Of a DNA stretch of 64,000 bases, positions 1 through 8,681 are shown in pieces (positions within the stretch are counted from its first letter, which is position 1; the number at the start of each line of letters is the position of its first letter). The DNA is from Bacteroidota bacterium (GTDB taxonomy: Bacteria > Bacteroidota > Bacteroidia > Chitinophagales > Chitinophagaceae): NCBI GenBank assembly GCA_028876495.1, contig JAGWRO010000093.1, forward strand, positions 1-64,000, in the 5' to 3' direction. Under the pieces are notes generated by a model that saw only the letters and a program-made list of their open reading frames with translations, did not search any database and had not been told where the DNA came from. A program made the position numbers and the translations under genes.

Positions 1-37
1 GTAGGAATTTCGAAAAGCACAAGACGATAAGTTGAAT

Positions 38-61
38 AGCTCACGCTTTAGGGCGTGGGCT
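38..61. repeat. 9-bp stem-loop
   Basis: The arms AGCTCACGC (38-46) and GCGTGGGCT (53-61) pair over 9 bp with one G-U pair and a 6-nt loop. No T-run follows on either strand, so it does not look like an intrinsic terminator. Similar short GC hairpins occur at ends of small transposable elements, but no transposase is visible, so its identity is open. Confidence 0.45.
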
Positions 62-530
62 CTCTTATTCGTGCTTGGGCTCCTACGGCCTCTAATGCGG
101 TAAGTTGAGACCTGCGCCCTTCATTATCTTCTGCTTTTTCCAAAGCACTGGTAAAAACCAGCCTCTTCTTAAAAACTCAACCGGTATTTCGTATTGTTAA
201 TGGTAATACTTATAAATTGGGTTCAAGCCAAAAAGATCAACAACTACCAAAAGCAAAAGGAGCAAAATCTTCTTCACTAACGTGTATCCATAAATGTAAC
301 CGGTACTTCATCCTGCATTACCTTTTTATGCAGCAAATAAAAGCTAAGGCTACACTTACTCCAATTGACACATTTCCTAGTGGCCTTCACAGCTATTTTT
401 TAAATACCCGGTATAAAAACTTTCAATTAATAAGCCGCCTTAAAGGCGAGGCGCTTTGCGATATCAAAACCAAATTTTCAACCAAAAAAAGAAATCCCGA
501 ATAGCATTCCCCGTAACAAGCGTATAACGA

Positions 531-636
531 TCCTTGTGTTATACCTCACCGGCAGTGCTTTCTGATGTTTTCTTCTCATGTTTCAATTAGCGAAGCAATG
601 GTTGCCGGCGCAGTATCCGGCTACCGGCTGCCGGTG
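531..636. repeat. diverged GC-rich repeat, copy A
   Basis: Copy A begins with TCCTTGTG, continues through CCGGCAG and TTCTCATGT, reaches GCAATGG followed by GCCGG, and ends in GCTGCCGGT. Copy B at 806-905 carries the same blocks in the same order. Each copy ends in a GC-rich inverted repeat that contrasts with the AT-rich surroundings. Function unknown. Confidence 0.45.
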
Positions 637-805
637 TTCTTTAAAATAGATTAAAATTTAAAATAGGGTTTGATGCACCACTTTCGTTCCTTTTCGGTTT
701 TTTTTACTAACGTTCATTGGCGCCGGCTGTGGAGTGATGCAGTAAAAAGCCTCATGCAAAAAAGGTACGAACAAAAGCCTAAAAACCCTGTATAACTTGC
801 GTTTG

Positions 806-905
806 TCCTTGTGTGTTATAGTCCGGCAGCTGCTCCTTCTCATGTAGTTAAGCAATCAAATAAGAGCAATGGCCGCCGGTAGTCTTACGGCGGCCTGCTG
901 CCGGT
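806..905. repeat. diverged GC-rich repeat, copy B
   Basis: This is the second copy of the unit at 531-636: TCCTTGTG, CCGGCAG, TTCTCATGT, GCAATGG, then a GCCGCCGG/CGGCGGC inverted repeat and GCTGCCGGT. Identity is patchy with small indels, so the duplication is old. It lies about 70 bp upstream of the gene at 977. Confidence 0.45.
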
Positions 906-976
906 TTTTGGAAACTCTTTTCGATGGTTAAAACATAATCTTTGATTGATGACTTTATTACCTAAAATATTTTGGA

Positions 977-1291
977 ATGAACCATATTAACCCCGCTGCC
1001 ACAGCTACTATCGCTTATTATTACCCGCTGCTGCTGCGGTATGCGACTATGATCATTGACGACCGTGACGAAGCGGAAAAAATAGCCCGCAAGGTGCTGG
1101 AAGACCAGTACCAGGTGAATGGCCTTGCGCCTTCAAAGCTGTTGCGCCTGGTGCTTAAAACCGATGTGCTGAACCGCTGCCTTTATTTTAAACAATTTCA
1201 AATATTCGACCGGCCACCCATTAAGGTACCGTTCAACAATTTTGTACCCAACGAAAATGAGGATGACAACAAAAACCCGCTGATAAATTGA
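977..1291 (+). CDS. small protein with sigma-70 region 2-like sequence
   Basis: This 104-residue protein is not assigned to a known function. Residues about 15-75 (YYPLLLRYATMIIDDRDEAE, then KIARKVLEDQY and LKTDVLNRCLYFK) resemble the helices of region 2 of ECF sigma factors, where a DRDEAEDI-type motif precedes helix 2. No region 4 DNA-binding domain follows, and the tail is polar and probably disordered. It sits directly upstream of the TlpA-SusC-SusD genes, the usual place for FecI-type sigma factors in this phylum, so it may be a degenerate or repurposed sigma-like regulator. That role is an inference; the reading frame itself is well supported by composition and position. Confidence 0.65.
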   Translation: MNHINPAATATIAYYYPLLLRYATMIIDDRDEAEKIARKVLEDQYQVNGLAPSKLLRLVLKTDVLNRCLYFKQFQIFDRPPIKVPFNNFVPNENEDDNKNPLIN

Positions 1292-1299
1292 TAATTCCT

Positions 1300-1371
1300 A
1301 TGCGAAATGTAATCAATACTGTAAAATGGCTCAAAGCCCTTTTTGAGTGTAAGCCCAAAGGCCCTACCTAG
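1300..1371 (+). CDS. possible 23-residue peptide
   Basis: An ATG 8 bp after the preceding stop opens a 23-codon frame with a basic, tryptophan-containing sequence (KWLKALFECKPKGPT at its end). No family is recognised. The only support is its tight spacing behind the sigma-like gene; it could be chance. Low confidence. Confidence 0.25.
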   Translation: MRNVINTVKWLKALFECKPKGPT

Positions 1372-1426
1372 CAAGGCTTTGACCATACTGTAATACACTC
1401 AATTTTTCATCTTTAAACCAACTGCA

Positions 1427-2734
1427 ATGAAAACAATTTATTGCTTAATGATACTCTTTTGGCCTTTGGTGAACCAGGGACAAACGGTGAAAGCACTCAA
1501 TGTGGGAGAGGCTGTTCCGGCTATAACACTTACTAATATTTACAATTATCCTTCTTCAGCTCTTACACTGCCACAGCTTAAAGGAAAATTGGTCATTCTT
1601 GATTTTTGGGCTACGTGGTGTGGTAGCTGCATCCGTGAATTTCCGAAAATGCAGCACTTGCAACAACAGTTTGATGACAGGATGCAGATACTTATGGTAG
1701 ATGCTGACACATCTGAAAGTGTAGCTCACGTAAGCGCCTTCCTTATGAAAAGAAAAGAAAGGACAGGAGAATCTTTTACCCTTCCTTATGCGCTTCATGA
1801 CTATAGTATCAGCCTTTACTTTCCGCTAAAGGAAATACCGCATTATGTTTGGATAAATCCTTTTGGAAAAGTAGCAGGCATAACCAATGCTGAAGATGTA
1901 ACTGCAGCAAATATTGAAAAGTTTTTATCAGATTCAACTTTTACCCTGGTAACTAAAAGGGACTTCCTGAGATTTAACCCCGACAAGCCCTTACTGATTG
2001 ATGAAAATGGTGGAGATGATCCGGCAGGTTTTTTATACCGCTCTCTTATTACAGGCTTTAAGAAAAACCTTGGAGCAATGATAGGAATAAAAAGTAGTGA
2101 TAATGGTCGTATCAGCAGGATGTATATGCTTAATTGCGATCTTCCTACCCTTCTTGCGATTGCCTACCCTTCCGTTTTTAAATCTTACGGGGCAAACAGG
2201 TTAATTGTTGAATCAAAAAAATATAATAAAAAAATATTTACCGATACATCTCTTGAAAAACTACCTGAAAACAGGTATTGCTATGAATTGATTACTCCGC
2301 CGGTTTCAAGAGAGGAAGCTTATCGATACATGCAACAGGATCTTTATCGCAATTTCAGGATATCGGCAAGGAATGAAACAAGGGTTATGGATTGCTATGT
2401 TTTGCAGGCAACAAAAAATACGGTACAATTAAAAACTACCGGAGGTAAACCATTTATTGATGTACAACAAAACACGTTGCATAAAGCCATACAAAATGAG
2501 TCTTCCTCCATGCTGGTAAGTCAGCTATTGCAGCCATTGTTTTCCGTTCCAGTTATAGATGAAACCAACCTGCCTTACAAAATAGACCTTTCTTTTCCTT
2601 TTGAAATTAACACTTATAACGCTGAAAAAATCATGCGTTTCCTTGCCGGCCATGGCCTCCGACTTGTGGCTGCTAAAAGAAAAATAGAAGCGATAATTAT
2701 AAGTGACAGGCCTTTAAAAAATAATTACCAATAA
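1427..2734 (+). CDS. TlpA-like thioredoxin-domain protein
   Basis: A predicted signal peptide (residues about 1-19) is followed by a thioredoxin fold at about 24-170 with the redox-active motif WATWCGSC at 61-68 (cysteines 65 and 68) and a probable cis-proline in the segment KEIPHYVW. This architecture belongs to the AhpC/TSA-TlpA family of periplasmic thiol oxidoreductases. The remaining 260 residues match no domain I recognise. In Bacteroidota such proteins are often encoded just upstream of a SusC/SusD pair, as here, and probably act on the same envelope system. It ends 22 bp before the SusC leader ORF, so co-transcription is likely. The ATG start places the signal peptide correctly. Confidence 0.85.
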   Translation: MKTIYCLMILFWPLVNQGQTVKALNVGEAVPAITLTNIYNYPSSALTLPQLKGKLVILDFWATWCGSCIREFPKMQHLQQQFDDRMQILMVDADTSESVAHVSAFLMKRKERTGESFTLPYALHDYSISLYFPLKEIPHYVWINPFGKVAGITNAEDVTAANIEKFLSDSTFTLVTKRDFLRFNPDKPLLIDENGGDDPAGFLYRSLITGFKKNLGAMIGIKSSDNGRISRMYMLNCDLPTLLAIAYPSVFKSYGANRLIVESKKYNKKIFTDTSLEKLPENRYCYELITPPVSREEAYRYMQQDLYRNFRISARNETRVMDCYVLQATKNTVQLKTTGGKPFIDVQQNTLHKAIQNESSSMLVSQLLQPLFSVPVIDETNLPYKIDLSFPFEINTYNAEKIMRFLAGHGLRLVAAKRKIEAIIISDRPLKNNYQ

Positions 2735-2756
2735 CAAGCTTTAAAAAATTTACACA

Positions 2757-2912
2757 ATGAAAAAGTCTTATAAACAACTCACAGCGGCTATTGTTTTAAT
2801 GCTCACTTTTTGTATCCTTGAAATTTCCGATTGCCAGGCACAGCATTCACAAAAAATAACGGTTACGGGTAAAAAGTCAATGAAAAAAATGAGCCCGTGG
2901 CGTCGACGGTAA
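2757..2912 (+). pseudogene. SusC N-terminal fragment before frameshift
   Basis: This 51-codon frame starts with a SusC-type signal peptide (MKKSYKQLTAAIVLMLTFC) and runs into QKITVTGK, the canonical start of the carboxypeptidase-like regulatory domain of SusC proteins. It then goes out of frame at the A5 run 2871-2875 and stops at TAA 2910-2912. In another frame the same DNA continues as VNEKNEPVAS, the expected continuation. One base is missing or two are extra in the A-run. It is the real N-terminus of the SusC gene that follows. Mutation, sequencing error and slippage are all possible causes. Confidence 0.85.
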
Positions 2913-5900
2913 GCGTTAAGGGAACACAACTGGCAACAGCAACATCGGATGATGGCAGCTTTAAACTAAAAAATGTGGATGCCAACGCGGTTTTGGAAAT
3001 TACCGGCGTATCGGTTCAAACGGCAGAAGTGCAGGTAAAGGGACGGGGTAATATAGGAACGGTTATCACCACATCAAAGATTACCGAAGACAAAGAAGTG
3101 GTGGTAAATGCCAACACCGGATACCAAACGCTTAAGCCCAACGAGCTCAACGGATCTATTGCTGTTGTAGACAACAAAACATTAAATCAACAGGTGGGCA
3201 CAAACATTTTAAACAGGCTTAATGGAGTTACTACCGGGTTATTGTTTTCAAATAAATCGAATAACAATCCGGAAAGCGATCTGAACCTCTCAATCAGGGG
3301 GCTCAGCACCATCAACGGGCCTTTAAATCCTGTAATTGTCCTTGATAATTTTATTTATGAGGGTGACATCAAAAATATCAACCCAAACGATATTGAATCG
3401 GTTTCTATACTCAAAGATGCAGCGGCTACTTCTATCTATGGCGCTAAAGGTGGTAACAGTGTTATTGTAATCACTACCAAAAAAGGGAAATATAACCAAC
3501 CCCTGCAGGTGGAGTTCAACAGTACGCTTACTGTGGCAGACAAGCCCGATCTCTTTTATCCGTCACAGATATCCTCTTCTGATTATATTGAAGCCGAGCA
3601 ATTTCTATACAAAAACGGTTTTTATAACGACCAGGTGAGGTTCGACTGGTATTACCATACGCCCTTTACACCGGCCCTCCAAATATTTGTTGACCGTAAC
3701 CGGGGTTTGATAACTCAGCAGGATTCAATAGCTAAAATTAACCAGCTTAAAACCCAGGACGTGCGGAATGATTATAATAAATACTTTTACACCAATGCAG
3801 TTTCGCAACAGTATGGCATAAACCTTAGGGGAGGTTCTAATACCAATGCCTATACCCTCGGCATCAATTATGACCGCAACAGGGGAACACTTTACGACCG
3901 GTTTGATAAATTAAACATCCATATTCTCAACACTTTTAAGCCCGTTAAAAACCTGCAGCTTTCTGTGGGCGCCTACTATACCAACAGCACTGCAATCTCA
4001 GGAAGGCCGTCATCAGTAACTTTAAATGGAAAAAATGTACCGTATATTCAATTAACGGACAGCAATGGAAATCCGGCGGCTGTTGCACAAAATTACAGCT
4101 CCAGCTATACGGATACGATCGGAGGAGGAAACCTGCTTAACTGGAATTATTATCCTCTTGATGATTACAAACACAATCAGCTAAAAACCACTATTGAAGA
4201 AATCAACGCAAATCTTGCTTTAAGTTACAAGATAATAAATGGGCTGGATCTTGATATCCGTTATCAATATGAAAGACAAACCAGCGATGCCATAAGGAAT
4301 GCTGATATTGAAAGTTTTTACACACGAAACCTGGTCAACCAGTTTTCTCAAATTGATTACAGTACCGGGAATATTAATTATATCGTTCCTGCTAATGGAA
4401 TTCAAATGCGGTACAACGAAGTGTTGAATTCACAAAATTTCAGGAGCCAGCTTAACTTCAATAAACAATGGCAAAAGAATGCCGTCCTGGCCATAGCGGG
4501 CTTTGAAATAAGACAGATCACCAACAAGGGTTTTAGCAACAGCGTCTATGGGTACAATGAAGATCCTCTTTACTCCGCAAAAATTGATTATGCAAATCAA
4601 TATCCCACATTGCCCTTTGGAAGTTTAAGCAATATTCCCGGCAGTCCTAACTTGTCAGCTACAGTGAACCGATACGTATCGGCTTATTCAAACGCTTCCT
4701 ACATTTTTAAAAACAGGTACTCATTATCGGGCAGTGTAAGAAAAGACGGAGCTAATATTTTTGGCGTTAATACCAACGATAAATGGAAACCACTTTGGTC
4801 AGCAGGAGCCGGTTGGGAAATTTCGGGGGAAAATTTTTACCGGGTGAAGATGATGCCGTATCTGAGGCTGCGCGCATCTTATGGGTTTAGTGGTAACGTA
4901 GATCCTTCCCGGTCTGCCCTTCCGATTGCCAATTATTTTAATAATCCTACTACTAACCTTCCCTACACAAGGATTCAGACACTCAATAATCCTGATTTAA
5001 GATGGGAGCAATCACGCCAGATAAATTTTGGACTGGACTTCAGAAGCGCCAGGGATGTAATATCCGGAACATTTGAGTATTACCTTAAAAAAGGATCCGA
5101 TCTGTATGGATTAACCTATTACGATTATACAACATGGGGGTATGCTTCCCAGATAACAAAAAATGTGGCGGGTATGTCAGGTAAAGGGATTGACCTGAGG
5201 TTAGAATCGAAAAACTTTGATAAAAAATTTAAATGGATAACAGACCTTTTATGGAGCTTCAACAAAAGTAAGGTAACGCATTATTATACAGATGCTGCTT
5301 TAAATGGAAGCAGCCTTTTAGGCAGTAGTGGCTTAACTATTACTCCTGTTGTTGGCAAACCACTATATGCAATAGCTGCTTATAAATGGGAAGGGCTGAA
5401 TGACCAGGGAGACCCACAGGGTTTGCTGGATGGAAAGAAATCGACAGATTACTATGCAATGAGCGCGAATGTTGATAAAAATGGATTGATCAATAATGAA
5501 GGTGTCGTATTCATTGGGCCTGCAACGCCTGTCGTCTTTGGTTCCCTGATCAATACTTTTTCATGGAAAAAATTTTCTGCCTCAGTCAACATTTCCTATA
5601 AGCTTGGGTACTACTTTAAAAAATCAACTTTTTCCTATTATAATCTTTTTTATAACGGGGGAACTACTGCCGATTTCAGCAACCGCTGGCAAAAGCCGGG
5701 AGATGAAAATAAAACTAACATTCCAGCAATGGTATACACCAGGTATCCCCAGTTTTCGGCAAGGGACGCCTTTTTTGCCGCCTCGGAAATTAACGTGTTA
5801 AAAGGCGATCATATCCGCCTGGAGTATATAAACATTTCTTATGAAATCAGGCAACATGAAAATAAGGAGCATAAGCCTGGATTGAGAATATATGCAAACA

Positions 5901-6013
5901 TTTCAAATCTCGGAATATTATGGCGGGCTAATAAAGAAATGATTGATCCCGATTTTCCTTATTCAATACCTGCTCCCAAAACATACGCCATAGGATTGCA
6001 GGCAACATTTTAA
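2897..6013 (+). CDS. SusC/RagA-family TonB-dependent outer-membrane transporter (frameshifted)
   Basis: The main open frame codes for about 1038 residues: the rest of the carboxypeptidase-like domain, a TonB plug (NGSIAVVDNKTLNQQ through SIRGLSTINGP and LDNFIYEGD, then SVSILKDAAATSIYGAKGGN), and a long beta-barrel ending in an aromatic residue (GLQATF). With the partner SusD lipoprotein it would import an oligosaccharide or peptide across the outer membrane. The GTG at 2897 lies inside the conserved domain and is not a credible start; the true start is ATG 2757, joined through a frameshift at 2871-2875. As read, the barrel has no signal peptide and would not be exported. It is followed 20 bp later by susD. 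Confidence 0.9.
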   Translation: MASTVSVKGTQLATATSDDGSFKLKNVDANAVLEITGVSVQTAEVQVKGRGNIGTVITTSKITEDKEVVVNANTGYQTLKPNELNGSIAVVDNKTLNQQVGTNILNRLNGVTTGLLFSNKSNNNPESDLNLSIRGLSTINGPLNPVIVLDNFIYEGDIKNINPNDIESVSILKDAAATSIYGAKGGNSVIVITTKKGKYNQPLQVEFNSTLTVADKPDLFYPSQISSSDYIEAEQFLYKNGFYNDQVRFDWYYHTPFTPALQIFVDRNRGLITQQDSIAKINQLKTQDVRNDYNKYFYTNAVSQQYGINLRGGSNTNAYTLGINYDRNRGTLYDRFDKLNIHILNTFKPVKNLQLSVGAYYTNSTAISGRPSSVTLNGKNVPYIQLTDSNGNPAAVAQNYSSSYTDTIGGGNLLNWNYYPLDDYKHNQLKTTIEEINANLALSYKIINGLDLDIRYQYERQTSDAIRNADIESFYTRNLVNQFSQIDYSTGNINYIVPANGIQMRYNEVLNSQNFRSQLNFNKQWQKNAVLAIAGFEIRQITNKGFSNSVYGYNEDPLYSAKIDYANQYPTLPFGSLSNIPGSPNLSATVNRYVSAYSNASYIFKNRYSLSGSVRKDGANIFGVNTNDKWKPLWSAGAGWEISGENFYRVKMMPYLRLRASYGFSGNVDPSRSALPIANYFNNPTTNLPYTRIQTLNNPDLRWEQSRQINFGLDFRSARDVISGTFEYYLKKGSDLYGLTYYDYTTWGYASQITKNVAGMSGKGIDLRLESKNFDKKFKWITDLLWSFNKSKVTHYYTDAALNGSSLLGSSGLTITPVVGKPLYAIAAYKWEGLNDQGDPQGLLDGKKSTDYYAMSANVDKNGLINNEGVVFIGPATPVVFGSLINTFSWKKFSASVNISYKLGYYFKKSTFSYYNLFYNGGTTADFSNRWQKPGDENKTNIPAMVYTRYPQFSARDAFFAASEINVLKGDHIRLEYINISYEIRQHENKEHKPGLRIYANISNLGILWRANKEMIDPDFPYSIPAPKTYAIGLQATF

Positions 6014-6033
6014 TCAACTAAAAAAATTATTTT

Positions 6034-7404
6034 ATGCAAACAAGTAATAAATTCCTGCCACTATATATTTGGTTGGCTGTCATCGTACCAATCTTTTTTT
6101 TATCATGCAAAAAATACCTTGAAAAAAAGCCTGATAGTTCATTGACTGTACCCAAAACACTGGACGAACTACAGGGACTGTTTAATGATGCGCAGCTCAT
6201 GAATTTCCAGGTGACACCTTCCTTTGGCGAAACATCAGCTGATGATTATTTTTTGCCCCAGTCGACATATGACTACCTCCCTACCGAACCTCAACAACAA
6301 TACATCTGGGCTTTAAAATCATACAAATTTGCGAATGACTGGTCTGCCGGTTACCTGCCTGTTTATAATTCCAATTACACCTTGGAAACACTTAAAGAAA
6401 TTTCGCGTACGCCGGCTAATCAAAATCAATGGGACAAGGTCAAAGGCTATGCTCTGTTTACCAGGGCATACAGTTTTTTAAACCTATCGTGGGATTATGC
6501 CAAAAGCTATAATAAAGCTACAGCTGAAACTGATCTTGGAATTGTGATCAGAACCACTTCAGATTTTAATACTCCTTCAAAAAGAGCATCAGTAAACGAA
6601 ACCTACCAGCATATTATTTCAGATGCGGAAGAAGCTGCACAGTTACTCCCAGAACTTTCTGCCAACGTTCTGCTTCCTTCAAAAGCAGCTTGCTACGGGC
6701 TGCTTGCAAGAACGTTTCTTTCAATGAATGAATTTGACAGCGCTTTAAAATACAGCAGTCTTTGCCTGGATTTGAAAAGCGACCTCCTTGATTATAATGG
6801 AGTATCACTTGACAGCGATATCCCCTTTTCCAATTTTGATAACCCTGAGGTGATCTATTATACCGAAATGAACACGTATAATACGGATCATTATCCCTTC
6901 AATGCGTATGTCGATTCCACTCTTTATGCAGGCTATGACGAAAACGATCTGAGAAAGACCGGCTTTTTCAGGTTTGACAACGGGTATTACCGATTTAAAG
7001 GTGCCTATACCGCAGACTATATTAATTTATTCTCAGGTATTGCCACCGATGAAATGTTCCTGGTGAGGTCTGAATGTTATGCCCGTTTAGGGATGCTGGA
7101 AAAAGCAATGGCTGATCTGAATACTTTAATGAAAGAAAGATGGAACAACAACGTTCCGTATCCGGAAATCAACGAAACAGATAAGGCAACCGCTATCAAT
7201 AAAATATTATCAGAACGCCGCAAGGAATTATTATTACGCGGCATAAGATGGAGCGATATAAAAAGGTTGAATATTTTAGGAGCCAATATCACACCTACAA
7301 GAATCATAAATGGCCAAACGTATACTTTACCACCAAACGACAGCCGCTATGCACTTCCGATACCAATTGACATCATAACAAGTACCGGAATGGTACAGAA
7401 TTAA
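6034..7404 (+). CDS. SusD/RagB-family outer-membrane lipoprotein
   Basis: This 456-residue protein is the surface binding partner of the SusC upstream. It has a lipoprotein signal ending in the lipobox FFLSC with cysteine 25, followed by KKYLEKKPDSSL, the typical SusD N-terminus. The middle contains the TPR-like SusD segment (WDKVKGYALFTRAYSFLNLS) and the C-terminal RagB signature (KILSERRKELLLRGIRWSDI) near 385-405. The substrate cannot be read from sequence. It is the last gene of the cluster and is followed by a clear terminator. Confidence 0.93.
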   Translation: MQTSNKFLPLYIWLAVIVPIFFLSCKKYLEKKPDSSLTVPKTLDELQGLFNDAQLMNFQVTPSFGETSADDYFLPQSTYDYLPTEPQQQYIWALKSYKFANDWSAGYLPVYNSNYTLETLKEISRTPANQNQWDKVKGYALFTRAYSFLNLSWDYAKSYNKATAETDLGIVIRTTSDFNTPSKRASVNETYQHIISDAEEAAQLLPELSANVLLPSKAACYGLLARTFLSMNEFDSALKYSSLCLDLKSDLLDYNGVSLDSDIPFSNFDNPEVIYYTEMNTYNTDHYPFNAYVDSTLYAGYDENDLRKTGFFRFDNGYYRFKGAYTADYINLFSGIATDEMFLVRSECYARLGMLEKAMADLNTLMKERWNNNVPYPEINETDKATAINKILSERRKELLLRGIRWSDIKRLNILGANITPTRIINGQTYTLPPNDSRYALPIPIDIITSTGMVQN

Positions 7405-7410
7405 TAAAAA

Positions 7411-7441
7411 AAAGAGCAGTGGTTTCCCGCTGCTCTTTTGT
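7411..7441. terminator. intrinsic terminator, probably bidirectional
   Basis: The arms AGAGCAG (7413-7419) and CTGCTCT (7430-7436) are flanked by an A-run on the left and TTTT on the right. The position between the convergent SusD and DUF6520 genes suggests it serves both. Confidence 0.85.
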
Positions 7442-7452
7442 CTTCAAACGCC

Positions 7453-7812
7453 TTAAAACGTTTTGTTGTGAATCGTGCCGGAAGAAATTCCGTTCACATA
7501 GAAAACGCCTGTAGATCCATATTGTTGGGCACTAATGGAAAAGGAAGATTTAAGGCTGTTATCAGGATTTAACTGACTATCATCCACATCCATTTCACAA
7601 GCCCGCTGATTAACATTTGAAGGACAGTTGGCTGATCCGGTTATCAGGACCCAGTTGCCATTATCCTGGACATTAGGTTGTGAATAAGATCCGCCCGGAG
7701 CTGAATAGCGGAACAACTTAGTCCCTAGTTTTTTATTTACAGGGTTGGTAAACGCAAAAGCGCCAACAGCAATAATAATGGCCAAAAGGCCGGTTCCATA
7801 TTTCTTTATCAT
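7453..7812 (-). CDS. DUF6520-like small secreted protein
   Basis: A 119-residue protein with an N-terminal signal or anchor helix (MIKKYGTGLLAIIIAVGAFAF) followed by a short polar domain with a cysteine pair (C63 and C72 region: SANCPSNVNQRACEMD). This layout matches the DUF6520 family of Bacteroidota, whose function is unknown. In many genomes such genes lie beside a MauE-type membrane protein, as here (125 bp apart, same strand). The two cysteines probably form a disulfide in the periplasm. Assignment is by pattern and neighbour; no biochemical role is known to me. Confidence 0.75.
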   Translation of the reverse strand: MIKKYGTGLLAIIIAVGAFAFTNPVNKKLGTKLFRYSAPGGSYSQPNVQDNGNWVLITGSANCPSNVNQRACEMDVDDSQLNPDNSLKSSFSISAQQYGSTGVFYVNGISSGTIHNKTF

Positions 7813-7937
7813 AATAATGGATGCTTTTATGATTCAAAAAGCAACAAAAACTTTATGGTTAAATAATGTGATGAAAGAGCAATGCGGGAGGCATTGTTTT
7901 ATTGTATTAATAATATCGCTTACTCTGTTAAAGGTTT

Positions 7938-8393
7938 TCAGCTTACTTCCTTTGTATTAGTACTAATGCGTTTAGTTCTTTGTTTAAAGTGATCAATAAG
8001 GGCCACCCATGAGAGGCACATGAAAAAGAAATTAAAGATCAAATGCTCCTTCCACGTCAACTGTGCAATTACACCACCGCAACTGCAGGGCAACGAGCTT
8101 TGATAAAGGAGCATGTCGGCTACATAGATTGTAAAAGCAGTCATTAGAAAAGTACCCGATAGCAGGCCTAAAAGAAGCGTCTGGTCAAACAGGATGAACA
8201 GAGAGGTAAGGACTTCAGCTACCGGCAACAACCAGGAAAGAAAAAGAGAGATGGGCGCAAGATGGGGCTGCAAGCTTAACTGTGCCGCAAATTGCTCATG
8301 ACCTGAGAGTTTACTGATACCTGTGTAAGTAAAAACCAGGATGAGCAGAAACTTTGCGACCTGGGAAACCGTTTTTGAAATTTGATGCTTCAT
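7938..8393 (-). CDS. MauE/DoxX-type redox-associated membrane protein
   Basis: About 151 residues with four predicted transmembrane helices. The first (VAKFLLILVFTYTGISKLSG) is the DoxX/MauE signature helix. Between helices 3 and 4 lies the motif LPCSCGGVI then LTWKEHLIFN, typical of Bacteroidota MauE proteins, whose C-x-C-G-G pair is thought to take part in thiol-disulfide exchange. It probably works with the adjacent DUF6520-like protein. An 8-bp inverted repeat lies immediately before the ATG. Confidence 0.85.
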   Translation of the reverse strand: MKHQISKTVSQVAKFLLILVFTYTGISKLSGHEQFAAQLSLQPHLAPISLFLSWLLPVAEVLTSLFILFDQTLLLGLLSGTFLMTAFTIYVADMLLYQSSLPCSCGGVIAQLTWKEHLIFNFFFMCLSWVALIDHFKQRTKRISTNTKEVS

Positions 8394-8396
8394 TTT

Positions 8397-8429
8397 CGGG
8401 AGCTACTTTTTATAACAACAAAGCTCCCG
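8397..8429 (-). promoter_or_regulatory. 5' UTR hairpin before the MauE-like gene
   Basis: On the minus strand, CGGGAGCT and AGCTCCCG form a perfect 8-bp stem around a 17-nt AT-rich loop. The stem ends about 3 nt before the ATG at 8393, so in mRNA it would sit over the ribosome entry site. There is no following T-run, so it is not a terminator. Role as a translational control element is inferred. Confidence 0.5.
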
Positions 8430-8681
8430 GTTAATCCTTATTCGTTTGGACGCAATCATTATTCAAACGGGTTTATTTTTTAAGGATAGTAAATATCAGC
8501 AACAAGTATGGCGGACAGGAATGCACTAAATAATTCTAGTGAGATCATAGTGACAAGTATTCTAAAAAACACAAACATCATGGCCAGAAATATTAACGGG
8601 AAACTATAAATGGGATACAAAGACAACCAAAACATTCAAGGAAATTAGATTTAAGCCTTGTTAAGTTTGAATTTCCGAACA
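8430..8681. other. AT-rich spacer
   Basis: Spacer between the MauE-like gene and the AraC-type regulator, both on the minus strand. I see no open frame of note and no clear terminator or promoter apart from the hairpin at its left edge. Confidence 0.5.

Larger units (their letters stand above)
1..976. other. gene-poor region at window start
   Basis: I find no convincing gene here. Short open frames exist on both strands but have low-complexity composition, no recognisable domain and no neighbour context. The stretch holds a strong stem-loop at 38-61 and two diverged GC-rich repeat units (531-636 and 806-905). It may be decayed intergenic sequence upstream of the 977-7404 cluster. Confidence 0.5.

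Noticed and set aside
1-190. End of an IS200/IS605-type element
   Set aside because: A 9-bp hairpin alone is not enough; no transposase sequence is readable on either strand.
217-504. 95-codon open frame on the plus strand
   Set aside because: No start context, no domain, composition unlike its neighbours and no partner gene; it lies in a gene-poor region and is more likely chance.
658-855. 65-codon open frame on the minus strand
   Set aside because: It overlaps the GC-rich repeat copy B and has no recognisable protein features.
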